Assembly: GCA_018713755.1 (NCBI GenBank)
Contig: DVOG01000145.1
Location: 1 to 14,608 of the forward strand
DNA: 14,608 nt
Source of the DNA: Candidatus Spyradosoma merdigallinarum
Lineage (GTDB): Bacteria; Verrucomicrobiota; Verrucomicrobiia; Opitutales; UBA953
Reading direction: 5' to 3'
Part shown: positions 1 to 6,003 of the stretch, piece after piece
How the letters are laid out: each line of letters begins with the position of its first letter
Numbering within the stretch: position 1 is the stretch's first letter
The notes under the pieces: generated by a model
Seen by the model: the letters and a program-made list of their open reading frames with translations, nothing else
What the model was told of the DNA's origin: nothing
Databases searched by the model: none
Program-made: the position numbers and the translations under genes

Positions 1-1419
1 CTCGAACGTTCCCGCGCCGATTTTCCGCCACTCCGTGCCTTTCGCCCCCGTAAGGCTGCTGACGAGCGTCACGTTTTCGTTGACGATGAATCCCGCGCTG
101 TCCAGCGTATGTCCGCCTTCGCTCCGCAGGACGAAGGTCGTCGGCGCCGTCGTTCCCGACGCGTCGTCCTTGCTCGCGCGCGCGTCGAACGTGACGGAGC
201 CGATGCCGAGGTCGACGTCCGCGTCCATGTTGATTTCGACGGTTTTCCCGCCGCCGTAGAAAAGGACGTTGCGGTTTTCGTAAACTTCCTCGACGCCGAC
301 GAGATGCATGCCGCTCTCCTTGCCCTGCGCGAACGCGCCGGTGTCGTAGGCGTACCAGTTGTCCTTGTCGACGTCGATTTCCTTCCAAAGTTTCTTCCCG
401 GACTCAAGCCCCTGATATTCGAAAACGACGTTTCCGGCCGCGTCGGAAATCGCGCCCTTGTAGTTGAACGCGCCGCTTGTCGCGCCGGCGACGCGCTCCG
501 TCGCCGCACCCCAATGCAGCGTCGTGTTCTCGCCGACGGAAAAATGGTCGTCGAAGCGGTTCTGAAGCCGGTTCGCCCAGTCCAAATCGCACTGGAGGGC
601 GTAGCGACCGTCGCCGTAAGTTCCGACCAGGACGCCGAAGACCTCGAAGCGGCCGTTCTCCGCGTTCCAGACGTATCCCGGGCTGCCGCTGTCTCCGGCT
701 TCGGAACTGATGGGCATCGGCGAAAGGTCCGTCATGCCGGCGGAGGCGTCGAATTTCCACACGAATTTGGTCGAGTCGCAGACCCCCGGATTGGAGTTCG
801 GCAACGTTCCCGCCGTCAGGAAACTGTAGGCGCCCGCGAGCTTCGTCGTCGTCCCGTCGGGATTGACGAGATACTGCGTTCCGCTGCCGACGCGGAACAT
901 CAGCGGATCCGAGGCCTGATACGTCAGCGACTTGTATTCGTCGATGCTCGAAACGAGCGGCGCGATGTTGACGTCCGTCGCGATTTTGTCCAAACGCCCG
1001 AGGGAAAAGTCCAGGCCCGGCACGTAGCGGAAACTCGTTCCGCGGATTTCCGCCGTCGAGTAGCGGATGCGGTCCGCCGACGCGACTTCGGAAAACGTCT
1101 GCGTCACGACGGTGTTGTTGTGCGCGACCGTCGCCGTCCACTGCGGATCGACGATGGTGAACGGGCCGTTCGTCGCGGAAAAATCCGGAACGACGGCGAG
1201 ATACTGCTCGGGACTGCCGTCCGTGTAGACGACGGGAACGTTCGTCGCTCCCGCCTTAAAGATGCCCTTGTTTTCGGCAAGGTCGCGGTAAAGCTGCACG
1301 TCGACCTTCCAGTGCATCGTGCCGGCGGACGCCGACGCGCCGAAAAGCGTCAGACCGCAGGCGGCGATGAAGAAATGTTTGCGCAACGAAAGAAATCGGG
1401 GAATGGGAGAGGGGCACAT
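1..1419 (-). CDS. Peptidase S6 (IgA1-protease/Hap-like) autotransporter, N-terminal part, 3' end off window
   Basis: Secreted serine protease of the trypsin-like S6 family, normally exported by Sec and carried across the outer membrane by its own C-terminal beta-barrel. The frame is open from an ATG at 1419 to the left edge (473 codons). Residues 1-32 look like a signal peptide: basic RFLSLRKH, hydrophobic FFIAACGLTLFG, then ASASA before G33. The protease domain shows a putative triad: H100 (TVAHNN), D137 in LDFSLGRLDK (the S6 pattern Asp, then RLxK and a T-D/E-V segment), and S244 in EAGDSGSP, the family signature. Spacing is close to that of Hap (H98, D140, S243). After about residue 310 the sequence turns into a Gly/Thr/Val-rich beta-helix passenger, with WRKIGAGTFE near the edge, like the HKIGKGTL segment of S6 passengers. 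The start was chosen because it is the only ATG giving a signal peptide; a purine-rich GGAAGGA lies rather far upstream (about 14 nt). The barrel itself is not in the window. Substrate unknown. Confidence 0.88.
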   Translation of the reverse strand, partial: MCPSPIPRFLSLRKHFFIAACGLTLFGASASAGTMHWKVDVQLYRDLAENKGIFKAGATNVPVVYTDGSPEQYLAVVPDFSATNGPFTIVDPQWTATVAHNNTVVTQTFSEVASADRIRYSTAEIRGTSFRYVPGLDFSLGRLDKIATDVNIAPLVSSIDEYKSLTYQASDPLMFRVGSGTQYLVNPDGTTTKLAGAYSFLTAGTLPNSNPGVCDSTKFVWKFDASAGMTDLSPMPISSEAGDSGSPGYVWNAENGRFEVFGVLVGTYGDGRYALQCDLDWANRLQNRFDDHFSVGENTTLHWGAATERVAGATSGAFNYKGAISDAAGNVVFEYQGLESGKKLWKEIDVDKDNWYAYDTGAFAQGKESGMHLVGVEEVYENRNVLFYGGGKTVEINMDADVDLGIGSVTFDARASKDDASGTTAPTTFVLRSEGGHTLDSAGFIVNENVTLVSSLTGAKGTEWRKIGAGTFE

Positions 1420-1459
1420 AACGTGCGGGATTGTCCTTCCGTTTCCGTGCGGGCGCAAG

Positions 1460-1500
1460 AAAAAAAGAGGAAGGCGGTTCTCAAAGCCCGCAGAAACCGC
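1460..1500 (-). terminator. Weak possible terminator at the end of gluQ
   Basis: On the minus strand a 6-bp stem GCGGTT/AACCGC (arms 1500-1495 and 1479-1474) overlaps the gluQ stop codon. It is followed, after a 7-nt CTTCCTC spacer, by seven T (1466-1460). The spacer makes it a poor intrinsic terminator; it could be chance. If real it would separate gluQ from the autotransporter gene. Confidence 0.3.
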
Positions 1501-2320
1501 GGATGAAATCGCCGCGGCCCTGCGCCCAAAGCGCGCGCAGCGAAAGCGCGTCGGAACGCTTCGCGAGGCGGCGGCCGCTTTCGTCGCGCACGAGCGGCGC
1601 GTGCGCCCACGCGGGAACGGCGGCGCCGAGCGCGCGGTAAATCAGCGTCTGCCGCGCGGCGGATTTCAGCAGATCCGCGCCGCGCACGACTTCCGTGACG
1701 CCCATGCGGACGTCGTCCGCGACGACGGCGAGTTCGTAGGCGGGAACGCCGTCGCGCCGCCACACGACGAAATCGCCGAAGTCCTTTCCCGCGACGAATT
1801 TCTGCGCGCCCCGGATTTCGTCGACGAAGGAAATTTCCTCGCCGTCGGGAACGCGGAAGCGCCAGTTGAAATCGCCAGGCTCGGAAAAATCCCGCCCCGT
1901 TCCCGCAGGCGGACGCCACTGCGGCGGGAAAATCGGCTCGGCGGCTTCGTCTTCGGCGTGCGGCGCGCGCGCGGCGGCGGCGACGTCGCGGCGGGAACGG
2001 CGGCAGGGATAAATCGCGCCCGCGTTTTTCAGACGCTCCCAGACGGAAAGGAAATACGAAAAATTCTCGGACTGCACGTAAGGCGCGCAGGGGCCGCCGA
2101 CGTCGGGCCCTTCGTCCCAGACGATGCCGAGGCGGCGGAGATCTTCCGCGGCGGCGCGCGCGTATTCGCCGCGGCAGCGCGCGGCGTCGAGGTCTTCGAT
2201 GCGCAGAATCAGCGTTCCCGCGGCGGCGCGGCAGCGTTGCGCCGCGAGCGCGAAAGTCCGCGCGTGGCCCAGATGCAGGAAGCCGGTCGGCGTCGGCGCG
2301 ATGCGTCCGCGGTAGCTCAT
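1481..2320 (-). CDS. gluQ: Glutamyl-Q tRNA(Asp) synthetase
   Basis: 279-residue class I aminoacyl-tRNA synthetase paralogue. It consists of the GluRS catalytic domain without the anticodon-binding domain, and the family activates Glu and attaches it to queuosine 34 of tRNA(Asp). Visible: N-terminal RIAPTPTGFLHLGHART with the HIGH motif as HLGH (16-19), ILRIEDLDAAR (38-48), the substrate-pocket segment YELAVVADD (195-203), and a KMSKS-like KRSDALS at 254-260. The length matches E. coli YadB (about 300) and is far shorter than GltX. Oddity: the zinc ligands of the CxC...YxxxC site seem mostly lost. Only C106 (YPCRRS) remains, and the later Y/C positions read PIFPPQW, so this copy probably lacks structural zinc. 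The ATG at 2320 follows the Nif3-like gene by 25 bases with no clear Shine-Dalgarno; it is probably co-transcribed with it and the acidic protein gene. Confidence in GluQ over truncated GltX is high because the end follows the KMSKS region directly. Confidence 0.93.
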   Translation of the reverse strand: MSYRGRIAPTPTGFLHLGHARTFALAAQRCRAAAGTLILRIEDLDAARCRGEYARAAAEDLRRLGIVWDEGPDVGGPCAPYVQSENFSYFLSVWERLKNAGAIYPCRRSRRDVAAAARAPHAEDEAAEPIFPPQWRPPAGTGRDFSEPGDFNWRFRVPDGEEISFVDEIRGAQKFVAGKDFGDFVVWRRDGVPAYELAVVADDVRMGVTEVVRGADLLKSAARQTLIYRALGAAVPAWAHAPLVRDESGRRLAKRSDALSLRALWAQGRGDFIRGFCGL

Positions 2321-2345
2321 GCTCGGGAACGCGGCGTTTTTCCGC

Positions 2346-3098
2346 TCACAGCGGGTTGGGGAAACCGACGAATTCCCACGGGAGCGAGAATTTTTCGGAA
2401 AGCTCCGCGGCGAGCGCGCAGACGCCGGCGCGCTCCGTCGCGTAATGGCCGCACGGATACAAATTGAGATTTTCGTCCTGCGCGCGGACGAAGTTCTCCT
2501 CCTTGATTTCGCCGGTGACGAGCGTGTCGCATCCGAGCGAAGCGAGCGCGGGAACGGCGGCGTTCCCGCTGCCGGAGAGAATCGCGATGCGCTCGGGATT
2601 TTCGCCGCCGCACTCGATCGCGCGGAACGTTTCCGGGAACAGGCGGCGCAGGCGCGCGGCGAGTTCGGCGCGGGGAATGCCGCGGCAGACCGCCGCGAAA
2701 GCCGTGCCGTTGAATTCCAGTTCCCAGCTCAGCACGCTCAGACCGAGTTCCCGAGCGAGCACGGCGTTGTTGCCGATTTCGCGGTGCGCGTCCAGCGGCA
2801 AGTGGCAGCCGTAGACGGCGAGATTCGCGTCGAAGCAGGTTTTGAATTTTCGGAAAACCGTTCCCGTCACGGGCTGCTGCGGCCGCCAAAACAGCCCGTG
2901 ATGCACGATCAGAAAATCGATCCCGCGGCGGGCGGCTTCCTCGAACACGCGCAAGCCCGCGTCGACGGCGGCGCCGATTTTCGCGACGTTCCCGTCGTTT
3001 TCGACCTGCAGCCCGTTGACGGCGCCGGGAAAGTCGACGATGCCGGCGCGCGCGGTCCGCGCGTCGCAGTATTCGGTCAGTTCCCGCAGCGTCGGCAT
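2346..3098 (-). CDS. Nif3/YbgI family dinuclear metal centre protein (GTP cyclohydrolase 1 type 2 homologue)
   Basis: 250-residue cytoplasmic protein of the Nif3/YbgI/DUF34 family, which forms a hexameric toroid with a two-metal centre in each subunit; the cellular role is still unsettled despite the database name. The metal ligands are all visible: H66 and H67 in IVHHGLFW, H99 and D103 in GCHLPLDAH, then H218 and E222 in CGHYATER. The N-terminal NGLQVEN (28-34) and TGEIKEENF (195-203) are also family hallmarks, and the length equals that of E. coli YbgI (about 247), without the extra insert of the long forms. It starts 16 bases after the stop of the acidic protein gene and is followed 25 bases later by gluQ, which suggests one operon. 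No recognisable Shine-Dalgarno precedes the ATG at 3098. Enzymatic activity should not be assumed. Confidence 0.93.
   Translation of the reverse strand: MPTLRELTEYCDARTARAGIVDFPGAVNGLQVENDGNVAKIGAAVDAGLRVFEEAARRGIDFLIVHHGLFWRPQQPVTGTVFRKFKTCFDANLAVYGCHLPLDAHREIGNNAVLARELGLSVLSWELEFNGTAFAAVCRGIPRAELAARLRRLFPETFRAIECGGENPERIAILSGSGNAAVPALASLGCDTLVTGEIKEENFVRAQDENLNLYPCGHYATERAGVCALAAELSEKFSLPWEFVGFPNPL
2548..2569. repeat. Perfect 9-bp hairpin of two inverted heptamer copies inside the Nif3-like gene
   Basis: GCGGGAACG (2548-2556) and CGTTCCCGC (2561-2569) form a perfect 9-bp stem around a 4-nt GCGG loop. It lies wholly inside coding sequence (protein segment GNAAVPA) and has no T tract, so it is not an intrinsic terminator. 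It is an inverted pair of the iterated GTTCCCG motif described for the whole window. Confidence 0.8.
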
Positions 3099-3114
3099 GG
3101 CGGACGTCCGGTTT

Positions 3115-3879
3115 TCAGCGTTTTTTGCGGGAACGCCCGGATTTGGATTTCGCGGGCGTCTCGGAAATTTTCGGATCGGACATGTCGGCGAATTCGTCTT
3201 CGATGCGCTCGTCGTCTTCGTCCCAGCGCATGGTTTCGTCCTCGTCGAGTTTTTCGTCCTCGTAATCGGGAATGTCGCCGACGTCGGAAAAATCTTCCTC
3301 GCTCTTGGCTTTGATTTTTTCGTCCTCGTCGTCGATGCTGAGTTCGTAGCCGTCGGGCACGAATTCGAGCACGTCGATGATTTCCTGGAAAAGATGCGTC
3401 GCGCGGCCTTCCATGAACGCCTGCGTCTGCGCGTCGCGGATCTGCTCTTCGACTTCGGTGACGGTGAGCTTGCGCGCGAAGTCGAGCTTGTCGTTCAGAT
3501 ACTTCATGCGCAGCATCGTGATGTGGTCGAGAAATTCCGCGTAGGCGCCTTTTTCCTCGTTGACGACGTCGGGCAGCGCGAAGAGTTCCTCGCTCGTGTC
3601 GAAAAACGTTTCGTTCACGCGCACGAGGCGCGCCGTCTTGTCCGGATTGATCGCCTGAATCTGGAACGGGATGAAGGCGTTTTCGACGATTTCGGGAATC
3701 AGCCCGTAGTCGCGCAGCCCGTCGAGCAAATCGAGGATGTAGGCCATTTGGCGCGGATCGATGATGCTCAGCGCGTCGAGATCCCAGCGCACGGGATCGC
3801 TGATTTCCTTGACCCACCAGTTCATGTCTTCGCCGAAGCGGACGACGCACCAAGTCAACTGCGGAGAGGTTTTGCTCAT
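3115..3879 (-). CDS. Unrecognised protein with very acidic C-terminal region
   Basis: 254-residue protein I do not recognise. Residues 1-180 look globular and soluble: an aromatic N-terminus (TWCVVRFGEDMNWWVKEI), hydrophobic and charged segments such as MAYILDLLDGLRDYG, and a probably helical stretch rich in Leu, Lys and Glu around 118-160. Residues 181-232 are extremely acidic (runs of Asp/Glu such as DDEDEK, DEDE and DEDDERIEDE), then a short basic tail SGRSRKKR closes the protein. There is no signal peptide or membrane segment, so it is probably cytoplasmic. An acidic low-complexity stretch ending in a basic tail suggests binding to nucleic acid, ribosome or a basic partner, but this is inference only. 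The ATG at 3879 was chosen because the reading frame upstream of it overlaps the Pal-like gene and a terminator and has no natural composition. It heads the operon with the Nif3-like gene (16-base gap) and gluQ. Its leader is A-rich (AGAAAGAAAAAACGCT). Confidence 0.85.
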   Translation of the reverse strand: MSKTSPQLTWCVVRFGEDMNWWVKEISDPVRWDLDALSIIDPRQMAYILDLLDGLRDYGLIPEIVENAFIPFQIQAINPDKTARLVRVNETFFDTSEELFALPDVVNEEKGAYAEFLDHITMLRMKYLNDKLDFARKLTVTEVEEQIRDAQTQAFMEGRATHLFQEIIDVLEFVPDGYELSIDDEDEKIKAKSEEDFSDVGDIPDYEDEKLDEDETMRWDEDDERIEDEFADMSDPKISETPAKSKSGRSRKKR

Positions 3880-3936
3880 AGCGTTTTTTCTTTCTGAAAA
3901 GCGAAAAAGTGGAAATTCTGCGGAGGCGTTCCCGTC

Positions 3937-3972
3937 AAAAAAAGCTCCGGCGGCATGAAAACTCACCGGAGC
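3937..3972 (-). terminator. Rho-independent terminator after the Pal-like gene
   Basis: On the minus strand the stem GCTCCGG (3972-3966) pairs with CCGGAGC (3950-3944) across a 15-nt loop and runs straight into seven T (3943-3937). It lies 20 bases after the stop of the Pal-like lipoprotein gene and about 60 bases before the next start, so it should separate the two transcription units. Confidence 0.85.
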
Positions 3973-3992
3973 CTTTTCCGCGCGGGAGCGGG

Positions 3993-4577
3993 TTATCGGG
4001 CGTTCCCGTCGACGACGATGACTTTGCGGTCTTCGGCGACTTCCGCCTTCGTGCCGTTCTGCACGGCGAACGCTTCGCCGAGCGCCTGAATCTGCGCGGA
4101 CTCGCCCGCGCCGAGGTTCATCAGATAATTTTTGACGGCCTGCGCGCGCTTGTCGGAGAGCGCGAGGTTGTATTCTTCCGTGCCGAAGTAGTCGGAATAG
4201 CCGACGATGTAGATGTTCCCGCCGCGGACGGCGTCGACGATCGCCTCGAGCTTGGCGCGCTCGCTGTCTTCGACGTTGAAGCGGTCGAAGCCGAAGTAGA
4301 CGACGGCGAGCTTCGCGTTTTCGGGAATGCTGTTCCCGGAAATCCAGCCCGCGACCTTGTCGCCCTCGGGCGTCGCGGCGGCGTCGCGCTGGTCCTCTCC
4401 GGTCAGCGTCAGCGAATCCTCCTCGTAAGGAAGCGTTTCCATGTCGTTCTGCACGGAAGCGGAAGAAGCCGTTCCCGTCCGCGGAGCGGCGCTCCACTGC
4501 GAGGGAAGATTCTTGGGCCCGCATCCCGCGAAGACGAGCGCGGCGGCGGAAAGGAGAGCGATTTTCGTAAGGTTCAT
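3993..4577 (-). CDS. OmpA-domain, Pal-like outer-membrane lipoprotein
   Basis: 194-residue lipoprotein that probably anchors the outer membrane to peptidoglycan. The signal peptide MNLTKIALLSAAALVFAGC ends in lipobox FAGC with C19 as the acylated residue; G20 at position +2 is compatible with outer-membrane sorting. Residues 20-85 form a Ser/Thr/Ala-rich linker. Residues 90-190 are an OmpA-like domain: VVYFGFDRFNV, then GYSDYFGTEEYNLALSDKRA, matching the family pattern G-x-[ST]-D-x-x-G-x4-N-x-x-L-S-x-x-R-A, with D129 and R144 as the expected diaminopimelate-contacting residues; the usual His of GHTD is Tyr. It lies 49 bases after plsC and ends at a strong terminator. No tolB or ybgF homologue is adjacent, so I use Pal-like rather than pal. 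No Shine-Dalgarno is seen before the ATG; a TATACT box lies just upstream. Confidence 0.9.
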   Translation of the reverse strand: MNLTKIALLSAAALVFAGCGPKNLPSQWSAAPRTGTASSASVQNDMETLPYEEDSLTLTGEDQRDAAATPEGDKVAGWISGNSIPENAKLAVVYFGFDRFNVEDSERAKLEAIVDAVRGGNIYIVGYSDYFGTEEYNLALSDKRAQAVKNYLMNLGAGESAQIQALGEAFAVQNGTKAEVAEDRKVIVVDGNAR

Positions 4578-4594
4578 ATGCGTTGAAATTTCGC

Positions 4595-4600
4595 AGTATA
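4595..4600 (-). promoter_or_regulatory. Possible -10 box ahead of the Pal-like gene
   Basis: TATACT (5 of 6 matches to TATAAT on the minus strand) ends 17 bases before the ATG at 4577, preceded by a T-rich stretch. No convincing -35 lies at 16-18 bases (GC-rich there), and the leader would be very short. It may give the lipoprotein gene its own promoter in addition to read-through from plsC. Confidence 0.3.
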
Positions 4601-4626
4601 AAAAAACAAAAGCCCGGCGCCCGCAA

Positions 4627-5271
4627 CTACATTTTCGGTTCCTGCGGCGGCTCGAGCTCGGCGATTTTCGCCATGATGCGCCGGGACGCCTCGCGGAAAC
4701 GGTCCGGCACGTCTTTGCCCGGATCGAAATCCTGCGGGAGCAGCGGCTTGCCGAACACGACGGCGAGCTTCGCCCGTTCCGGAATCGCCGCGCCGCGCGG
4801 GAGCACGTCGCCCGTGCCGAAGACGCGCGCGGGGACGACGGGCACGCGCATGCGGCACGCGATCAGCCCGGCGCCGCCCTGCGGCTTGCCGAGCCGGCCG
4901 TCCTTGCTGCGCGTTCCTTCCGGAAACAGAATCAGCGCGTGTCCTTCCCGCAACACGGAAAAGACTTTCTTGAACGCGCCGACGTCGCTCCCGCCGTCGC
5001 GGTCCACGGGAATGACGTTGCAGTGCGGCAGGATGAGCCGCAGCAGCGGATTGTTCATCAGCGTTTTCCGCGCGAAAAAATACATTTCCCGCGGAATCGC
5101 GCAGCCGATGAGCGGCGGGTCGAGAAAACTCACGTGGTTGCCCGCGATGAGAAAACCGCCTTCCGGCAGGTTTTCCACGCCGCGCACCTCCATGCGCCCG
5201 AAGACGTGCATGAACGTCCGCGCGACGTGATGGAGGAAAGCGTAAATTTTTTTGTCGGTGCGAAGTTCCAT
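4627..5271 (-). CDS. plsC: 1-acyl-sn-glycerol-3-phosphate acyltransferase
   Basis: 214-residue PlsC-type acyltransferase that makes phosphatidic acid from lysophosphatidic acid at the inner face of the cytoplasmic membrane. Motif I is GNHVSFLDPP with the catalytic H46-x4-D51; motif II covers about 69-91 and ends NVIPVDR; motif III is FPEGTRS (116-122); motif IV is VPVVPA (143-148). The length is typical. Start choice: a GTG at 5313 overlapping the cmk stop would add 14 residues, but the ATG at 5271 has a real Shine-Dalgarno AAGGGAAA five bases upstream and begins directly with the usual short N-terminus, so I prefer it (38-base gap after cmk). It sits in the pheS-cmk-plsC cluster; cmk next to plsC is a widespread bacterial arrangement. 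Confidence 0.93.
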   Translation of the reverse strand: MELRTDKKIYAFLHHVARTFMHVFGRMEVRGVENLPEGGFLIAGNHVSFLDPPLIGCAIPREMYFFARKTLMNNPLLRLILPHCNVIPVDRDGGSDVGAFKKVFSVLREGHALILFPEGTRSKDGRLGKPQGGAGLIACRMRVPVVPARVFGTGDVLPRGAAIPERAKLAVVFGKPLLPQDFDPGKDVPDRFREASRRIMAKIAELEPPQEPKM

Positions 5272-5276
5272 CGTCG

Positions 5277-5284
5277 TTTCCCTT
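5277..5284 (-). promoter_or_regulatory. Shine-Dalgarno site deciding the plsC start
   Basis: AAGGGAAA on the minus strand with a 5-base spacer to the ATG at 5271. It is the clearest ribosome binding site in the window, where most other starts have none, and it argues for the ATG over the upstream GTG at 5313. Confidence 0.6.
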
Positions 5285-5309
5285 GCCGGCGCGTTCCCGC
5301 GAAAGCTGT

Positions 5310-5978
5310 TCACAGCGCGGAAATCATGGCGCTGATTTTCGCGACGACCTCCTCGAGCGTGAGGTGCGTGCTGTCGATTTTCACCGCGCCTTCCGGGCAG
5401 GCGAGCGGCGCGGTCTTGCGGGAGGCGTCCAGCTTGTCGCGCTCCGCGACGGAGTCGGCGATGCCTTCCGCGGCGCGACGGCGTGCGCGCGCCTCGGGAT
5501 CGGCGGTGAGAAAAATCCGCAGATCCGCGTCGGGAAAAATCACGCTCCCGATGTCGCGCCCGTCCATGATCAGGCCGGCGAAGCCGCGTTCCCGCGCGAC
5601 GTCTTTCTGCCGCCGCTGATATTCGAAAAGGAAGCGGCGGACTTCGGGAATCGACGCGAACTGCGAGACGACGGCGTTGACTTTGTCGTTGCGGATTTCG
5701 TCGTCGTCGGGAACGATGCCGTTGAGGCTCATGTAGGCCTCGTTGCCGCGCACGACGGTGCCCAAGTCGAGGTCTTCCAGCGGTTTTTCCGAAGCGAAGA
5801 AATCTTCCGCGCAGACGATGCCGCGGCGCAGCAGCGGGAGCGCGACCGTGCGGTAATGCGCGCCCGTGTCCACGTGCATGAGGCGATGCGCTTTCGCCAG
5901 CGCGCGCGAAGTCGAGGATTTCCCCGACGCCGCGCCGCCGTCCACCGCGATCACCAGAAACTTTTTCTCTTCGCTCAT
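5310..5978 (-). CDS. cmk: Cytidylate kinase
   Basis: 222-residue (d)CMP kinase that phosphorylates CMP and dCMP with ATP in pyrimidine nucleotide salvage and synthesis; cytoplasmic. The P-loop is GGAASGKSS (14-22), where the family usually has GPAASGKST. It is followed by VDTGAHYRTVA (36-46), normally DTGAMYR, with His replacing Met. GRDIGSVIFPDA (140-151) corresponds to the conserved GRDIGTVVFPDA, and the lid/base-binding segment is DKLDASRKTAPL (181-192). Length is standard. The ATG at 5978 follows the pheS stop by 25 bases and its TGA is 38 bases before the chosen plsC start, so the three are probably one operon. A copy of the iterated GTTCCCG motif lies in the pheS-cmk gap (5986-5992). 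Confidence 0.95.
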   Translation of the reverse strand: MSEEKKFLVIAVDGGAASGKSSTSRALAKAHRLMHVDTGAHYRTVALPLLRRGIVCAEDFFASEKPLEDLDLGTVVRGNEAYMSLNGIVPDDDEIRNDKVNAVVSQFASIPEVRRFLFEYQRRQKDVARERGFAGLIMDGRDIGSVIFPDADLRIFLTADPEARARRRAAEGIADSVAERDKLDASRKTAPLACPEGAVKIDSTHLTLEEVVAKISAMISAL

Positions 5979-6003
5979 GTTTTCCGTTCCCGCGGGTTTC
6001 GGC

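Noticed and set aside
404..1141. Minus-strand frames at 404-1141 and 69-509
   Set aside because: They are out of frame with the S6 protease, which has a signal peptide, the GDSGSP motif and an unbroken frame across the same stretch.
1351..1371. IAAC in the autotransporter signal peptide as a lipobox
   Set aside because: The hydrophobic core continues past this Cys and only about four hydrophobic residues precede it; cleavage after ASASA by signal peptidase I fits better.
2548..2569. The motif hairpin in the Nif3-like gene as a terminator or as a CRISPR-like repeat
   Set aside because: There is no T tract, it lies within an intact gene, and motif copies are irregularly spaced without conserved-length spacers.
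3115..4626. A single 503-codon minus frame that would join the acidic protein to upstream sequence
   Set aside because: Its first half is an Arg-rich shadow of the Pal-like lipoprotein gene and crosses a strong terminator. The ATG at 3879 gives a normal protein.
5272..5313. GTG start for plsC overlapping the cmk stop
   Set aside because: Overlapping GTGA starts are plausible, but the ATG at 5271 has a good Shine-Dalgarno and the added 14 residues do not resemble PlsC.
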